Below, in pieces: positions 52,445 through 63,925 of a stretch of 64,000 nucleotides of DNA. Source of the DNA: Patiria pectinifera (lineage: Eukaryota > Echinodermata > Asteroidea > Valvatida > Asterinidae); NCBI GenBank assembly GCA_029964075.1, contig CM057136.1:14372381-14436380 (forward strand). Direction: 5' to 3'. The notes under the pieces were generated by a model that was not told the origin of the DNA, did not search any database, and saw only the letters and a program-made list of their open reading frames with translations. The position numbers and the translations under genes are program-made. Every line of letters starts with the position of its first letter. Within the stretch, counting starts at the first letter, position 1.

Positions 52445-55400
52445 ATGGTGAGGAAAACACTCTTAAAATATCCCTGAACATCAACTTAACCGAACACATT
52501 TTGAGATAAAAGAAGACATTTCTATAAAGGGGATGAATTCAATTTTGACACTGTGACAATTTTGTATTTGATCTTTGTTATACTAAACATAAATTCAATG
52601 GTCAACGACGATGCTCCGATTTAGAGCATTTCCGTATACTTTATATTTCAGTAGGATTGGAAAAGTATTTCTAGTATACTATGCCCTACTCCTAGAACTA
52701 CGAGGCTCCGCTCACGCGGAGCCTCATAGTTCTAGGAGTATACTATGCCCTACGTGTTTTTCAAGTGGCACGCCCTCACTTTTAGTTTTGGGAGAATTGT
52801 TTTTGTAGGTCACGTTTGATGTCTCATGAGCCATCAACTGTGTGATGATCTTGAATCCTGCTCCCTGTGATCAAGGCAACAAAGACAAATTCACAGTCAT
52901 GACCGTTGACAGTGTGTGTACTTTTAAACATGAAAATATCCTGCTAGGGTTCACTAACATTGTGTTTCAGTTTATTTAAAACTTTTATTCTGGTTTTCTC
53001 CTCTTGAAGGGTGACTCGGCAGTGACAGTCCGAACCCGCAAGTTCATGACTAACCGTCTGCTGAACCGTAAGCAGATGGTCGTGGATGTCCTCCATCCCG
53101 GCAAAGCCACTGTGCCCAAGACAGAGATCCGGGAACAGCTGGCCAAGGTCTACAAGACCACCGCGGACGTCATCTTCTGTTTTGGGTTCCGTACCCAGTT
53201 CGGTGGCGGCAAGACGACAGGATTCGGTCTGGTGTACGACACCTTGGATTTCGCCAAGAAGTATGAGCCCAAGTACAGACTAGCAAGGGTATGTACAAGC
53301 ATTTGTATATGTTACGCCTTACCTTTAGTAGTTAAACTATATATGACCGTCCTAACTTCTGTTAAGACAGAAATGTTGTTGGAGTACTTTTCCTGTAGGC
53401 CAATTCATTCATGTGCTAATGCTTCAAATGAATTTGAATACATGAATTTGAACACGACAAAGTCAATTTGTCATGAAACATTTGCAGCGATATTTGCTGG
53501 AGTTGAAATGCATTCAGCATTTGTAAGTTTGCTTGTGATTGTTTAGCAATTGGCCGGGATAGCCCGCGAAAGTCTTTCAACTTCTTTCCATCCAGTGGGG
53601 TCCCTTGGATGAAGACGTAGAAGGAAATTCCAGTTTTAGTGGTGGGAGGAAACCCCAGAATGTTATTCTAGGGAAAACCCAGGGAATCGGGCGCATTTAC
53701 AACATCCTGCGATGTTTATTATAGGGGTGTTTCACTATACTAGTCCTCGAAAAGCAGATACACTTGTTCCTTTTTACATTTGTATTAGCATATAATGCAT
53801 GTTATGCAAAGCTATAAATGGTTTGATTTTACTCCGTTACAAATTGCAGCACGGGCTGTATGAGCGGAAGCGACCCTCTAGGAAGCAGCGTAAGGAACGC
53901 AAGAACAGACAGAAGAAGGTGCGAGGAACAGCCAAGACAAAGGTGTCAGCTGGCAAGAAGGTGAGTCCAATCGGCCATTTTGATTTGGCTATAGGGAGGT
54001 TAAACCTCAATTCATGGTCCAATTCAGATGGGATCTCAGATACTAGACTTCATGCCGGTGTCATATGAAAATCTGACTCCTATGAAAATCGGACTCCTTT
54101 TCCCTATCAATGGCTAATCCCTCGCACGTGACAGGTCACTCTCCCTATACAGTAGATTCCCGTTACAGCGCACCCTGATATAACGCTCCTGCCGATATAA
54201 CGCTCATTTTTCATTTCCCCGACTGCGTTCCCATTCATTGTGTACATATTCCTGCGGTTACAGCGCTCCCGTTTACAACGCTTTTCGGGATATAGCGCTC
54301 ACTATTTTAAGACCCAGGAACAATATAAAACATGTAAAATGATTCCTGTTATAACGCTATTCACCTTGGAGTGTCAGATTCTTCACAGATTTGATGAAAA
54401 CCGCAAGGAGCGGCGCGTTCTGCCCACTAACGCCACGTGGTCGCACACACTAGATGTACATGTACATGTACATGTACATGTACAATGCAGTCCATCATCA
54501 CACACACAGTGGGTGTACGTACGGTACATGTACATACTGTACATGTACGTGCCGATATGCATGTAGTGTTCAGGGCATATCCAACGGGTCCGGGTACAGG
54601 CGGTGACGGACTTTTTGTGTCACCCTCCGAAACAGTGACCAATCTACAACTCAGTGTTCAGTTGTTTGTGCATTAGTTTCAAACTCTAATCTTGAAAGTT
54701 CTTTCCATGATTGTGTCCACCCATGGTTTTTTATGTCTCCAATTAAGTTTTAGAACAGTTTAGAAAAGTTTAGAACAGTTTGTCCGAAACCCATGATTTT
54801 TTTTTCAACAAATTGTTTATGATTATTAATCTCATGTTTTGGGCGGGATGTGAAAAAAATGTAACATGTCCGTCTGGTTCAATGTATACGTGTTGCAGTT
54901 TGACTTCAGCGAAAAAACGAAAACCCTTTTACAATGCAATAACTATACGTGGTCAGTGACTAGCCTTCTGCACACTGTGTTGTACATTTGTACACTCATA
55001 TTGTAAGGCCGACTTTACACTTCTCAGCCACACTGTATTCCTGCTGCATGAATGAGCGCCTGGAATGGAGGCCACATGCTCATAGCGCAACTTCCGCCCA
55101 GCGCAGTCGAGCCACGAGCATGTGTGTGCGTTTTGCATACAGTGGGATTGTGTTGTGTGTGCATGAAGCTTAGGTTGTACGGTTTTCTGATTCGTCGCTG
55201 CAAGAGAGAAGTAGGGATAACGTTTTCCAGATTCGTTTGTAAAATCCTTTTAAATGTTTAAAGTTTTCCATGTTAATGTTGTAACAGTTAATTTGAGATG
55301 TTTTTGGTGAAGTTGGAAGATGAAAATACCGGTATGAAATGCTAGCTGCCCAAGTATAGAGCAGCTCAGGAAAAAATCAACCGTAGTCCGTAGTCGGTCT

Positions 55401-57003
55401 GCTCCAGGGTCGTTCAAGACTTCGTAGATTTTTTTTCGTAGATTTTTTTGCGTTGGTTAAGCGACACATTCGGCCCTCAAAATTGTTCCAATATTCAACT
55501 AAAATCCTTCTGTTCAGTTATAGGTTATACATGTTTTGTAAACTTTCATATTTTCAAATTTAAAAATTACTCCGTAGATTCCATGATTTTCTCAACTCTT
55601 TTATTCGACTTTATAAACAGAAATGTTTCATTATTTTGTGTATATGGCAACAGAATTCATTCTCCCCATTTTGAAATGAACAATATGAATTTGATGGAGG
55701 TGTCCAACAGAAGAATCACAGGCTTTTAATACATGTTACATGATAAGTCCGACCCGTACATTCATCATACATGTACATGCATGTACGTGTATGTGTGTAC
55801 ATGTACATACATGTATTTTATACAGTACATGTACATGTGCACATGTATTTGTACATGTACATGTACGTCGGTTACAGCGCTGTGCGGTTATAATGCTCGG
55901 TTCAGCTCGGTCCCTTTGAGAGCGCTATAACGGGAATCTACTGTATGATCCTAAAAATAGCATATTATCGTACTAACGCATGCACAATCCTACCAATGAG
56001 TCCATATTTCATGGGGTCGGATATTCACGCTACACCGGCATGAGATATAAGATTTTCTTGGGTCTGAGAGCCATGTTCCCAAGACTGGATTTCATTCATC
56101 TTGTTAAAGTGTCCTCTACAGCTGCGTGGCTTGAATCAACAATAAAGTATGTTGCTCAGTGTTTAAACAGTTCATGCATGCATCTGAGAAGTGTGCCAGT
56201 TAAAATTTGCATGGGGCGATAGATACCGGGCGCTGGAGTGTTTCACAGTAGGTTTTTATAGCTGTAAAAAGGCTTTGACCTGCTAAGGCCAAAGAAAAAA
56301 GTCTCGAGTTTTTGGTATGCGTGCGCGTCGCCGTAGCCATGCGCATCTGCAAAATGAATTTTTTTTTTTTGAATGAAAGATGATGTCTCAAAACCGCCAA
56401 ACTCACTGGTTTGACTTGAATCCTGCTGCTGCACAATTTTAACACGTTTTTAGGTGGGGTTATGATCGAGAATAAGCTTTATGTGGCCTCTCTGGACTCC
56501 CATATATTTGCACTAAGTTTAGTCGGGCACCATTTGCAGTCATCAGCCGACATTTGAGGCAAAAAAATCAGGTAAAAAAAAAAAAAGACGCGTCGCCGCA
56601 CCACTTTTTGGGCAAGCTCCATACCAGAAACCGGAGACCTATTTTTTTTGGCCTAAAGGATGTGAACAATGAACCGTTGACAAAAAAAACTATCGTCAAC
56701 AAAAAAGTGGCACCTGACAAAGCACTGCAACTTTAAGACACAATGACTAACAATAATAGCATCACAGTCGTGTGGGTTTGTGGTATTTTGTTTTTGTTTT
56801 CGAATATTCAAACCAACAAAAAGCTATTTCGAATATGCGGATGATGATTGACCATTCAAGTCAGTATTCGCTATATTCGGGACAGACCTTGTAGTTATTG
56901 TGCCAAATACTAGTAGCATTGTTCCAAATTGCTCTCCTATTTGGCCTATTTTTGGAGACACCTCTCTGACTCAACTTTTTTGTGTCTTTTTTTATTGCAG
57001 TAA
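52445..57003 (+). CDS. RPS24: 40S ribosomal protein S24 (4 exons)
   Basis: Structural protein of the small ribosomal subunit. Exons: 52445-52447, 53010-53288, 53850-53960 and 57001-57003; product 131 residues against about 131-133 in other animals. Exon 1 contributes only the ATG (donor GTGAGG follows directly) and the last exon starts with the TAA stop (acceptor TTATTGCAG). Diagnostic stretches are [94 protein letters not shown] and C-terminal AGKK. The terminal 3-kb intron is filled with transposons. An AATAAA at 57155-57160 gives a 3' UTR of about 170 nt. Confidence 0.95.
52673..52753. mobile_element. 47-bp hairpin insertion flanked by 17-bp direct repeats (RPS24 intron 1)
   Basis: AGTATACTATGCCCTAC occurs at 52673-52689 and, identical, at 52737-52753. 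Between them is an inverted repeat with arms of about 23 bp (CTCCTAGAACTACGAGGCTC against GAGCCTCATAGTTCTAGGAG), one mismatch and a 4-base loop, TCAC. The layout looks like a mini fold-back insertion with its target duplication. Confidence 0.75.
53556..53710. repeat. SINE body fragment (RPS24 intron 2)
   Basis: Blocks such as GGTGGGAGGAAACCCCAGAA and GGGAAAACCCAGGGAATCGG resemble, in reverse, the body of the SINE at 43865. There is no tRNA head, so this is a truncated copy. Confidence 0.45.
54150..55943. mobile_element. 1.8-kb pogo/Tigger-like non-autonomous transposon (RPS24 intron 3)
   Basis: CAGTAGATTCCCGTTACAGC at the left matches the reverse complement of the right end GCTATAACGGGAATCTACTG with one mismatch, and a TA dinucleotide flanks each side. 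CAGT termini with TA target duplication fit the pogo/Tigger branch of Tc1/mariner. Near the ends are further ATAACGCTC-type subterminal repeats. The interior has two ACATGT-repeat blocks (54454-54550, 55768-55868) and no transposase-like frame. Confidence 0.82.
56286..56654. mobile_element. ~370-bp TIR MITE, copy 2 (RPS24 intron 3)
   Basis: Opposite orientation to 27533-27904. Shared internal landmarks include AATCCTGCTGCTGCACAATTT, AATAAGCTTTATGTGGCCTC and the GCGTCGCCGCACCACTTTTT block. The ends are AGGCCAAAG and a T-run with GGCCT. Confidence 0.85.
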
Positions 57004-57154
57004 TGATGTTGCTGATACCGGTTGATTGATGTCAAGGCCATTCACTCTCCAAGGGTCATCTACATGTACATGGGTCATCCACAGGGGTCAACTAGGGTTA
57101 CAATGGGGTCAGGGGTGAAACTGTATGAACCACCTGTCATATGTACAGAGTGTG

Positions 57155-57160
57155 AATAAA
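57155..57160 (+). terminator. RPS24: RPS24 poly(A) signal
   Basis: AATAAA lies 150 bp after the TAA stop and is followed by GTTACTTATTG. It is the first canonical signal downstream of the stop. Confidence 0.7.
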
Positions 57161-57180
57161 GTTACTTATTGAAAGAAAGG

Positions 57181-58725
57181 AAAAATTGTATCCTCTAGTT
57201 TCTTTTTTGAGTCCCTGTGTTGTGTCTTGTGTGTCCGTTTTCTTGCTACATGTATTTGAAAAGTTTTAGTGCATGTACATGTAGGCCTCATGCCCACCAT
57301 TTTAATGCCAATTTAAAATTCCTTGATATTACACGTCAATTATTTGTCGCCAAAAAGATACACATTCTGAATAATACACAAATTCATGCTTTAGTGGTGT
57401 TGATTTTTGACCAAAAGTTGATCACAATTGTTACCCAAGTGAACAACAAACTTTATAACTGTTTATATTAGAAGCTGCTCACACATTAACGCTCCATTCA
57501 CAAATTTTCCAATGAAAAAGGAAGAAGAAATAAATGGCATGAACAAGATCTATGGATCTTATTCACGAGAACGCCATTTTTGGTCGGGTTCCCTGAATGT
57601 ATTTTATTACTTGTGAACTGCTGAATGGAATGGTGCCAGACTATACATTCTAGCCTCACTTTTATTTTTTTGTGGCTTAAAACATTAGGGTATGTTTAAT
57701 CACAAATTTAAAAATTATTCATTAGAGCAGACTGATATAATATGTAATTAACTTCATGTCACTGCTTTTACTTCTCTTCGCTAGTTCCAAAAATGAAGAT
57801 TTTACCTCGCTTTAAATTCAATATGGCCGACGCGTGAATAAGGCCCATATCAAAAAGCACCCCCCTTAAACCATTCTAAATATGCGCTTGTCATAAAGAA
57901 TGTAGAAAAATAGTCTCTCTGGCCCTTAAATATCTACATGAAGTTTGCTGGAATGCATCGCTATTTGTTGTTATGTAATTGGGGGTAATTATGCCTTGAT
58001 CAGGTTATATTTCTTTGTTTGCTTATTATAATTTCCACAGAAGTAACATGAAGGGAGCAGCTGCTTTTTTTTTTAAATTTTTGACTGTTCTTTTGCGACT
58101 GAACTTTTTCACAAGGAGGGCAGCCATTTAGAAAATTTTGAAAATTGCTTGTTGTTCTACCTATATTTGTTCGGAATAGTAGCACTAAGGCTGAAATTTG
58201 CTAAAATTTTGGATCAAAATTGCTGAAATTTATGATCAAAATTTCATGATCGTCTCATTCTCAAACAAATGAACAACAAACTTCGTAAACACTAAGAGCT
58301 GTAGATGTAGAGCTGTAGACTGTTCATTTGCTTTCAATTTCCAAAAAAAGAAAGAAAGAAGTAAATAAATTGTCATGCTTTTATAGCGCTTTCCATCGTA
58401 TCTGGGTAAGCATGGAATAGGCATTGAAGTTGGTGACATCAAGGGAGCCGGAGAGATAGAGTTGCCCAAGTAAATTGTAGGCAACACCCTTTCACTTAAT
58501 TGATTGTATTTCTGGATCTAGGGACCCAAATGGAATAGGGTAAAAAGGAGTGGATTGAGAAATAGTCAGGCTTTAATTGTATCATTTCTTTCACGAAAAA
58601 AAAGTTAAACAGTTTTAATTGTTTTTTTTTTATGTTGCACTTTTTTGGCACATGCACTTTGTATCGATCCGTAATGATCAACTGTCAAATCTTTCGAGCA
58701 TGTTGTATACTCTGGGAGCATCTTT
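57181..58725. other. Intergenic space between RPS24 and GST-2
   Basis: No gene. From about 57134 rightward the sequence is homologous to 61580 onward (segmental duplication), through a shared CTCATTCTCAAACA block near 58250 / 61890, up to the GST 3' ends. Confidence 0.6.
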
Positions 58726-61021
58726 CTACCACTTCGTCTGCGGGCGTTTGGCCAACCAGGCAGCGATATTGGCGTCCTTGGCGACGCGATCCCTGAGAGC
58801 AATAAGCTTGGGGTACTTCTTGACTTCATCTTCGGCCAGAAGCTCCATGGCGACGTGAAAGAAGATGTCGGCACGAGAAATCTGGTGGAGATAAAAAAAC
58901 ACGGACACCAGCCTTGGATCAATTCAAATTGTAGGAAATGTGTATGTGCACATATTTTAATTCAACAAAGGTCATGCTCGTGAATTGTTTGTGGATTTTT
59001 CTACCACACTCGAAATCGAGTGAGGGCGCAAACTAAAGATCAATTATTCAATTTTCAAACTGAGTACAAGAGACGTTTTACAATTCTTTACACATGGCGC
59101 ATCAAAAACGACGAAAACGCTGTCGAACTTGACACTGTGATTCTCAAAATTTAACAAGTAGGGGCCTATACTCATTTCCAGTACACAAAAGGCGTCTATT
59201 CTCGAGTGAAATATTGTCAACAATAATCGACAACAGCGAAAATCGAAAATACGAAAGTCCAATATCGAAAGAGCCCAGCGCACACAATGGCGGATCTATC
59301 TGTTTCCATCTAAAGGAATTGCCACCATTTTGATCCAGGTTTTACCTTAGAGCCGATGAAGAATCCGTCACCACCCTTGTTGTCTGTCAACATCTTCTCA
59401 AGCGCCGAAAAATACTTGGGAGCAGTCTGCGCATAAAATTCTGCCACCTTTTCTTTCTAAGAAAATAAAGAACGTAATTCAAACAAGAACATAACTCGGA
59501 CACTGAATGTGGAGATATTGAAAGTAGCTGCATGTCTAAGAACCCGAACTTTCCCTGAAAAAAAAAAATACAAATCGGATGAATTTGGTTATTTTACCTT
59601 CTTCTCGTCGTCCTGCCCATAGTACAAAATCTTGCCGACTGGCGTTCTAAGATCGTCCTCAAGCGTTGCCATGATCACTTCGATCTTGGTCGTTTCATCG
59701 TTGTTTGCGCCATCCAAACCTGATCGAAGTACAAAAACAAGTCCAAAATTGAGAATGTCGATGATGCCTTGAACATACCTCAGACTTTTTTTTTATTTAA
59801 CTTTAGAATGACTGGTAAATTTACTCCATCGCCAACCACCTCATATCCCTTCCTCCAATATTTTTTTTTTCGTGGACCTAGTACATATGTAGTAGTACAA
59901 GAAATGAGATATCTTCTCAAACACCCTCACAACAAAGTTAAATGACCTAACGACCCTTCAGGGAAACTCACCGAACTTTCTGGCCACAAAGCCTTCCATG
60001 GCCCGGCTCTGGTAAATGATCTTCCCGTCGACTTCCAAGTACGGCAGCTGCTGCAAAAACACATCTACCGAAAGAGAATTTAGAAAATTAAGTTTGATAT
60101 AACGACGCCTACACCTACACAAAGTACCATGAAACTCCCAGGAAACGGGCGTATTCTCAAGTGACAACCTTGATTAAATAAAAATAAAAAAAAGTGACAG
60201 CACAAACCAACCACCTTCCCCCTGAACACATGACATGGAAAGGATGAAATGTTAAAGTAACTCGGACTCGACACCAAAATTCACACTTTAATTACGTACA
60301 TTCAGTCATTCAATCAACTTAACTTTTATCAAGTTTGCGTGAAACTCCAAATAAATTTGCGTGGTTTTCCAAATAAATGTCGTAATGATACATTTTTGTT
60401 TAAAACGCGTGGTGTCGTAGTTGAAATTCACGACTGTGATGTCCCTTCAGGGCCACCATAATCTATGTGTACGTACATGAGTGCCGCACTATGCACAGGC
60501 CATTAAAATGGACACAAAATTAGCCTCAGGTGCACGTGAATTAATGACATGTTTTTATATGGCAACATTGATGTCTGGAAAAAGAGTCATCAGGGATATT
60601 AATTAACGATAAAGGACAGCTAGATGCAAGTTGGCTTTATTTCCTGCCGGAGTGATAAGCTTATGGGCAGTCTGCTGACAAATGATACATAGGCTATAAT
60701 TATGTCAAACCTCGTCACAATCCCGGTCCTGTTTTTAACTGGAAAATACCTGTACATGTACGATCTTGAATTAACATTCCAAGCCTAAATTTGCACGAAC
60801 ACTGCCGATTCCAAAGCTTGTCTTTCACTGCATGCTTATAATTGTTTCTGAGGTCCATATCCAGACTAGACAGAATCAATTAACTTACTCGGTTTGTGCT
60901 GGGGCCATTCCTCGCGAGTGTACCGTACATCTTCAAACTCCTGGCCGACATGGGCCAGCATCATGCGGGTGGGCTCGGCCCACCCACGGGCGTCGAAGTA
61001 CACCAACTTGTAAGTCGGCAT
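58726..61021 (-). CDS. Sigma-class glutathione S-transferase, GST-2 (5 exons)
   Basis: Exons on the minus strand: 60889-61021, 59972-60064, 59598-59719, 59346-59456 and 58726-58881; product 204 residues. The catalytic Tyr lies in KLVYFDARGWAEPTR. The exon-2 acceptor was placed at GGTAG before ATGTGTTTTTG, not at the nearer TTGCAG, because only the former keeps frame and gives the expected length (KPNVFLQQLPYLEVDG). The glutathione motif is IIYQSRAMEGFVA, and the C-terminal domain includes GGDGFFIGSKISRADIFFHVAMELL and ends PQTKW. Compared with GST-1, the Gly before the cis-Pro segment (GHIP) is replaced by QQLP. It is a close paralogue of GST-3. Confidence 0.92.
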
Positions 61022-61154
61022 GAGGTTGCAGATAGTTCAGACAGTTATTGAGCGACTGTGGCCAGTAGCCTGCGCTAAAGCTCCAGCGTTTGAGGGCTGG
61101 ATCGTATTCGATGTGCACCGTTAGCTCTTTCAGCAATCACGCCAGCAGGCCAGC

Positions 61155-61160
61155 TATATA
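61155..61160 (-). promoter_or_regulatory. Candidate TATA box of GST-2
   Basis: TATATA on the minus strand lies about 135 bp upstream of the GST-2 ATG, consistent with initiation near 61125. Motif and spacing only. Confidence 0.35.
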
Positions 61161-61289
61161 CAGATAGCAAAGTGCACATTAGGATTATTCTCCCTCTTTC
61201 TATTTGTGTGACGCTATTTTGAGGTCAACACCTGACCTTTCATTTTCCTTACAAAAGTTTGCTCCAATGCCGATACACTAGCAATAATG

Positions 61290-61578
61290 CTAAACACACT
61301 CCAAAGGGCCCGTCATGTATGGGTCAATTAGGGGCACAAGTGTCAAAGGTGAACCTTTATTAACCTTACATTGTAAGTGATTTACTATAGGATTCCTCAC
61401 TCTTGCAAAATCCAACACCATTATGGTAAACTCAACACCCATCCTGTTGGACTCTGATAATGGTGGTATGCCTGACCCCATAATCAGTTTGCTAGTCGAG
61501 TAGTCACTCCAACAGATTCCAACAAAACCTGCAGTTGGCATGGCTAAAATTTGAAGGATTGGGGTGGTTAGGGTTAAC
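61290..61578. repeat. Dispersed repeat at the duplication boundary, related to 19540-19750
   Basis: AAATCCAACACCATTATGG, ACAGATTCCAACAAAACC and GGTTAGGGTTAA blocks occur in the same order as at 19540-19750 (AAGTCCAACACCATATGG, ACAGATTCCAACAAAACA, GTTAGGGTTAA). The RPS24-derived segment starts directly after it. Confidence 0.65.
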
Positions 61579-61579
61579 A

Positions 61580-61760
61580 ACCCGTCATTAATGTACAGAG
61601 TGGAAAAAAGGTACGACTTACTTTTTGAGAGAAAAGAAAAGGCTGTATACGATCTCTTTCTTTTTCGAGTCCTTTCGTTGTGTCCATTTTTTCCTCGATG
61701 TGTTTGTAAAGTTTTAGTTCAAGATTGTGTGCAAATTAGAAGCTCCAAGACCCAATGCCC
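61580..61760 (+). pseudogene. Relic of the RPS24 3' UTR end and flank
   Basis: GTCATTAATGTACAGAGTGG, GAAAAGGCTGTAT, TTTTTCGAGTCC, TTGTGTCCATTTT and GTAAAGTTTTAGTTCA align in order with 57138-57272, the RPS24 UTR end and its flank. The poly(A) signal has decayed (GTGGAAAAAAGG instead of GTGAATAAAG). No coding sequence of RPS24 is included, so it is a duplicated tail, not a processed copy. Confidence 0.75.
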
Positions 61761-63266
61761 TCGATTTCAATGCGAATTTTACATGATTACTCGGATAAAC
61801 ACATCACAGCAATGATACGAACTCAGAATAATAACACTAACGCATGCTTAATTAGGTGGTCCTGAAATTTATAATTCTTTTATGATCTCATTCTCAAACA
61901 CGCAATAATTAAATGGCATATTTGGTTCAAAGGAGTAAGTACAGTGAACTGAAACAAAATGAAAATATTTAGGGAAAACATAATCACATTTATTGTTAAA
62001 ATTGGACTGGAGGTGAAACAAGTGAACGTTTCAGTTGAAACAAGCCGACGCCAGCTCTATCCCAAGATTGCCCATCAAAATAATTTCAGTTTACCAAGAG
62101 TTTTTAAAACCAAACAAAAAGATGACGAAACACTTCAATGAAAAATCACGACTGCAATGCGTGCTGTCAACAGTTATCAAGTACAAATACGTGAATTAAT
62201 TAACACAAATCACATCGACAAGCAACCTCCCAGTAAACCAATTTAACATCTGCGTGAAGGCTGTCCTGAATATATAGATTTTTTTCTTCTATATATATAT
62301 ATATATTTCATGACTATTTAATAGTCATGCAGGTGTGGCAGGTAATTCTGTCCCCCCTGGTAAATGTGTCCCCCGGACAAATTTACCGGCTCGTGGCCCG
62401 GTAAATCTGTCCCGGGGGGGGGGACCCATTTACCTAGGCAGATCTGTCCCCCTCCCTGGTAAATATGTCCCCCTGCCCAACGTTGAAAGTGTCCCCCTGG
62501 TAAATGTGTCCCCGTGCATGCATGCGGTGATACGAGTCGTGTTCGTGAGCGCGCGCATCGCCGCAAGTACATGCTGCAAGATTTGTGGCAGCGTTTATCG
62601 CATGTATCATAGTATAACTTTGGGACACTTTTATGTTTAGACCAAATTAAATTTGGTTTTATACTTATGTAATTTCCATTCATCAGCCTCTAATTCAATG
62701 GAATAGCTGCTTTTAAAGATAATGTAGGTATAGGCATTAAAAACACCTTTAAATGAACAGGTGATATTAGATTTTGTTAACCCCAACTCCCTAGGGGGTG
62801 TGCAAATCGTATTGAAATTGGAGGACTTGAAATTTGAGGACTGTTAGGGATAGCCCTATTCAACTTCCTGACCGTATGTGTTCTTGTTACTGAAGTAGTT
62901 CACGAAAAGCGTACCGACTTTGCTTCTAAACAATTCTTTGTCTCTGAAAATATAGTGTTTATTTGCTGAACTACTCTTTTAAGAATACAAATTGCCCGCA
63001 AGCATGATTCAAATTCCACATATGCCTTATCTTGTATATTATTGCCTCAGATCCCTCAGATTAAGCACAATTATATCTTTAATGGCAGTTTACTGACGTC
63101 ACGACATTTGTGGAATGATCGTGTGCATTGTGGCAGTGTCTATAATATCAAGTTGACCAAACAAACATGACAATTATGTAATGTGGTGATTTTTACAAAT
63201 GTATCTATCGATCTATAATTATCAACTGTCAAAGCTGTCAATCATGCTGTACTCTGGAGCATCTTT
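61761..63266. other. Intergenic space between GST-2 and GST-3
   Basis: No gene. It holds the remainder of the duplicated flank, a (TA)n run at 62291-62306 followed by a TGACTATTTAATAGTCA palindrome, and a GGTAAAT/GTCCCC minisatellite at 62338-62515. Confidence 0.5.
62338..62515. repeat. Degenerate minisatellite GGTAAATNTGTCCCC
   Basis: The unit CTGGTAAATGTGTCCCC recurs about six times, with some copies inverted (GGGACCCATTTACC, ACAAATTTACC), so the block can form hairpins. It contains a 9-10 base G-run. The long minus-strand frame over it is compositional. Confidence 0.75.
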
Positions 63267-63925
63267 CTACCACGGCGTCTGCGGACGTTTGGCCAGCCAA
63301 GCAGCGATATTGGCGTCCTTGGCGACGCGCTCCTTGAGAGCAACAAGCTTAGGGTACTTCTTGAGTTCATCCTCGGCCAGGTATTCCGTGACGACGTAAA
63401 AGAAGATGTCAGCACGAGAGATCTGGTGGAGAATAAACCTTGGACATCAGCTTTTGATCAAACTCCAATGGTAGGAAATGATGTGTAAATGTTTTCTTTG
63501 AAACATAGGGCTCGTGACTTTATTACGAAGCCTTTCTGCCCCACTCAGGTTCGAGTGAGGGCGCTATTTAAACGCCAACCACTATTATTCAGTTGTCATA
63601 TTAAGTTAAAATTTTTAATACACATTGCTCATCAAATAAGGCATATACATTGAAGAATGACACTGTGAATGATAAAATTTGACTACAAGTAGAGGCCTAC
63701 TTATTTCTAGTACACAAAAGCCGTTTATTCTCGAGTGAAATATTTTGTCAACTCGTACGACAATTAACGTCGAGGAAATAAATGACCGCGCGCCATTTCA
63801 ATCTATAGGTTTACCTTAGAGCCGACGAAGAATCCGTCACCACCATTGTTGTCTGCCAGCATCTTCTCGAGCCCCGTTAAATACTTGGGAGCAGTCTGCG
63901 CATAAAATTCGGCCAACTTTTCTTT
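63267..63925 (-). CDS. Sigma-class glutathione S-transferase, GST-3 (3' part; 5' exons beyond the window)
   Basis: Two exons are visible on the minus strand: 63815-63925 (KEKLAEFYAQTAPKYL...GGDGFFVGSK) and 63267-63422 (ISRADIFFYVVTEYLAEDELKKYPKLVAL...RPQTPW, stop). Their lengths, 111 and 156 bp, equal exons 4 and 5 of GST-2, and most residues agree. The 3' UTRs are also alike (CAACTGTCAAA, GAGCATCTTTCTACCAC). The upstream three exons, with the catalytic Tyr and glutathione motif, would lie past position 64000. Nothing visible suggests a pseudogene. Confidence 0.9.

Noticed and set aside
62318-62683. 121-codon minus-strand frame
   Set aside because: It is produced by the GGTAAAT/GTCCCC minisatellite and lacks any recognisable protein feature.
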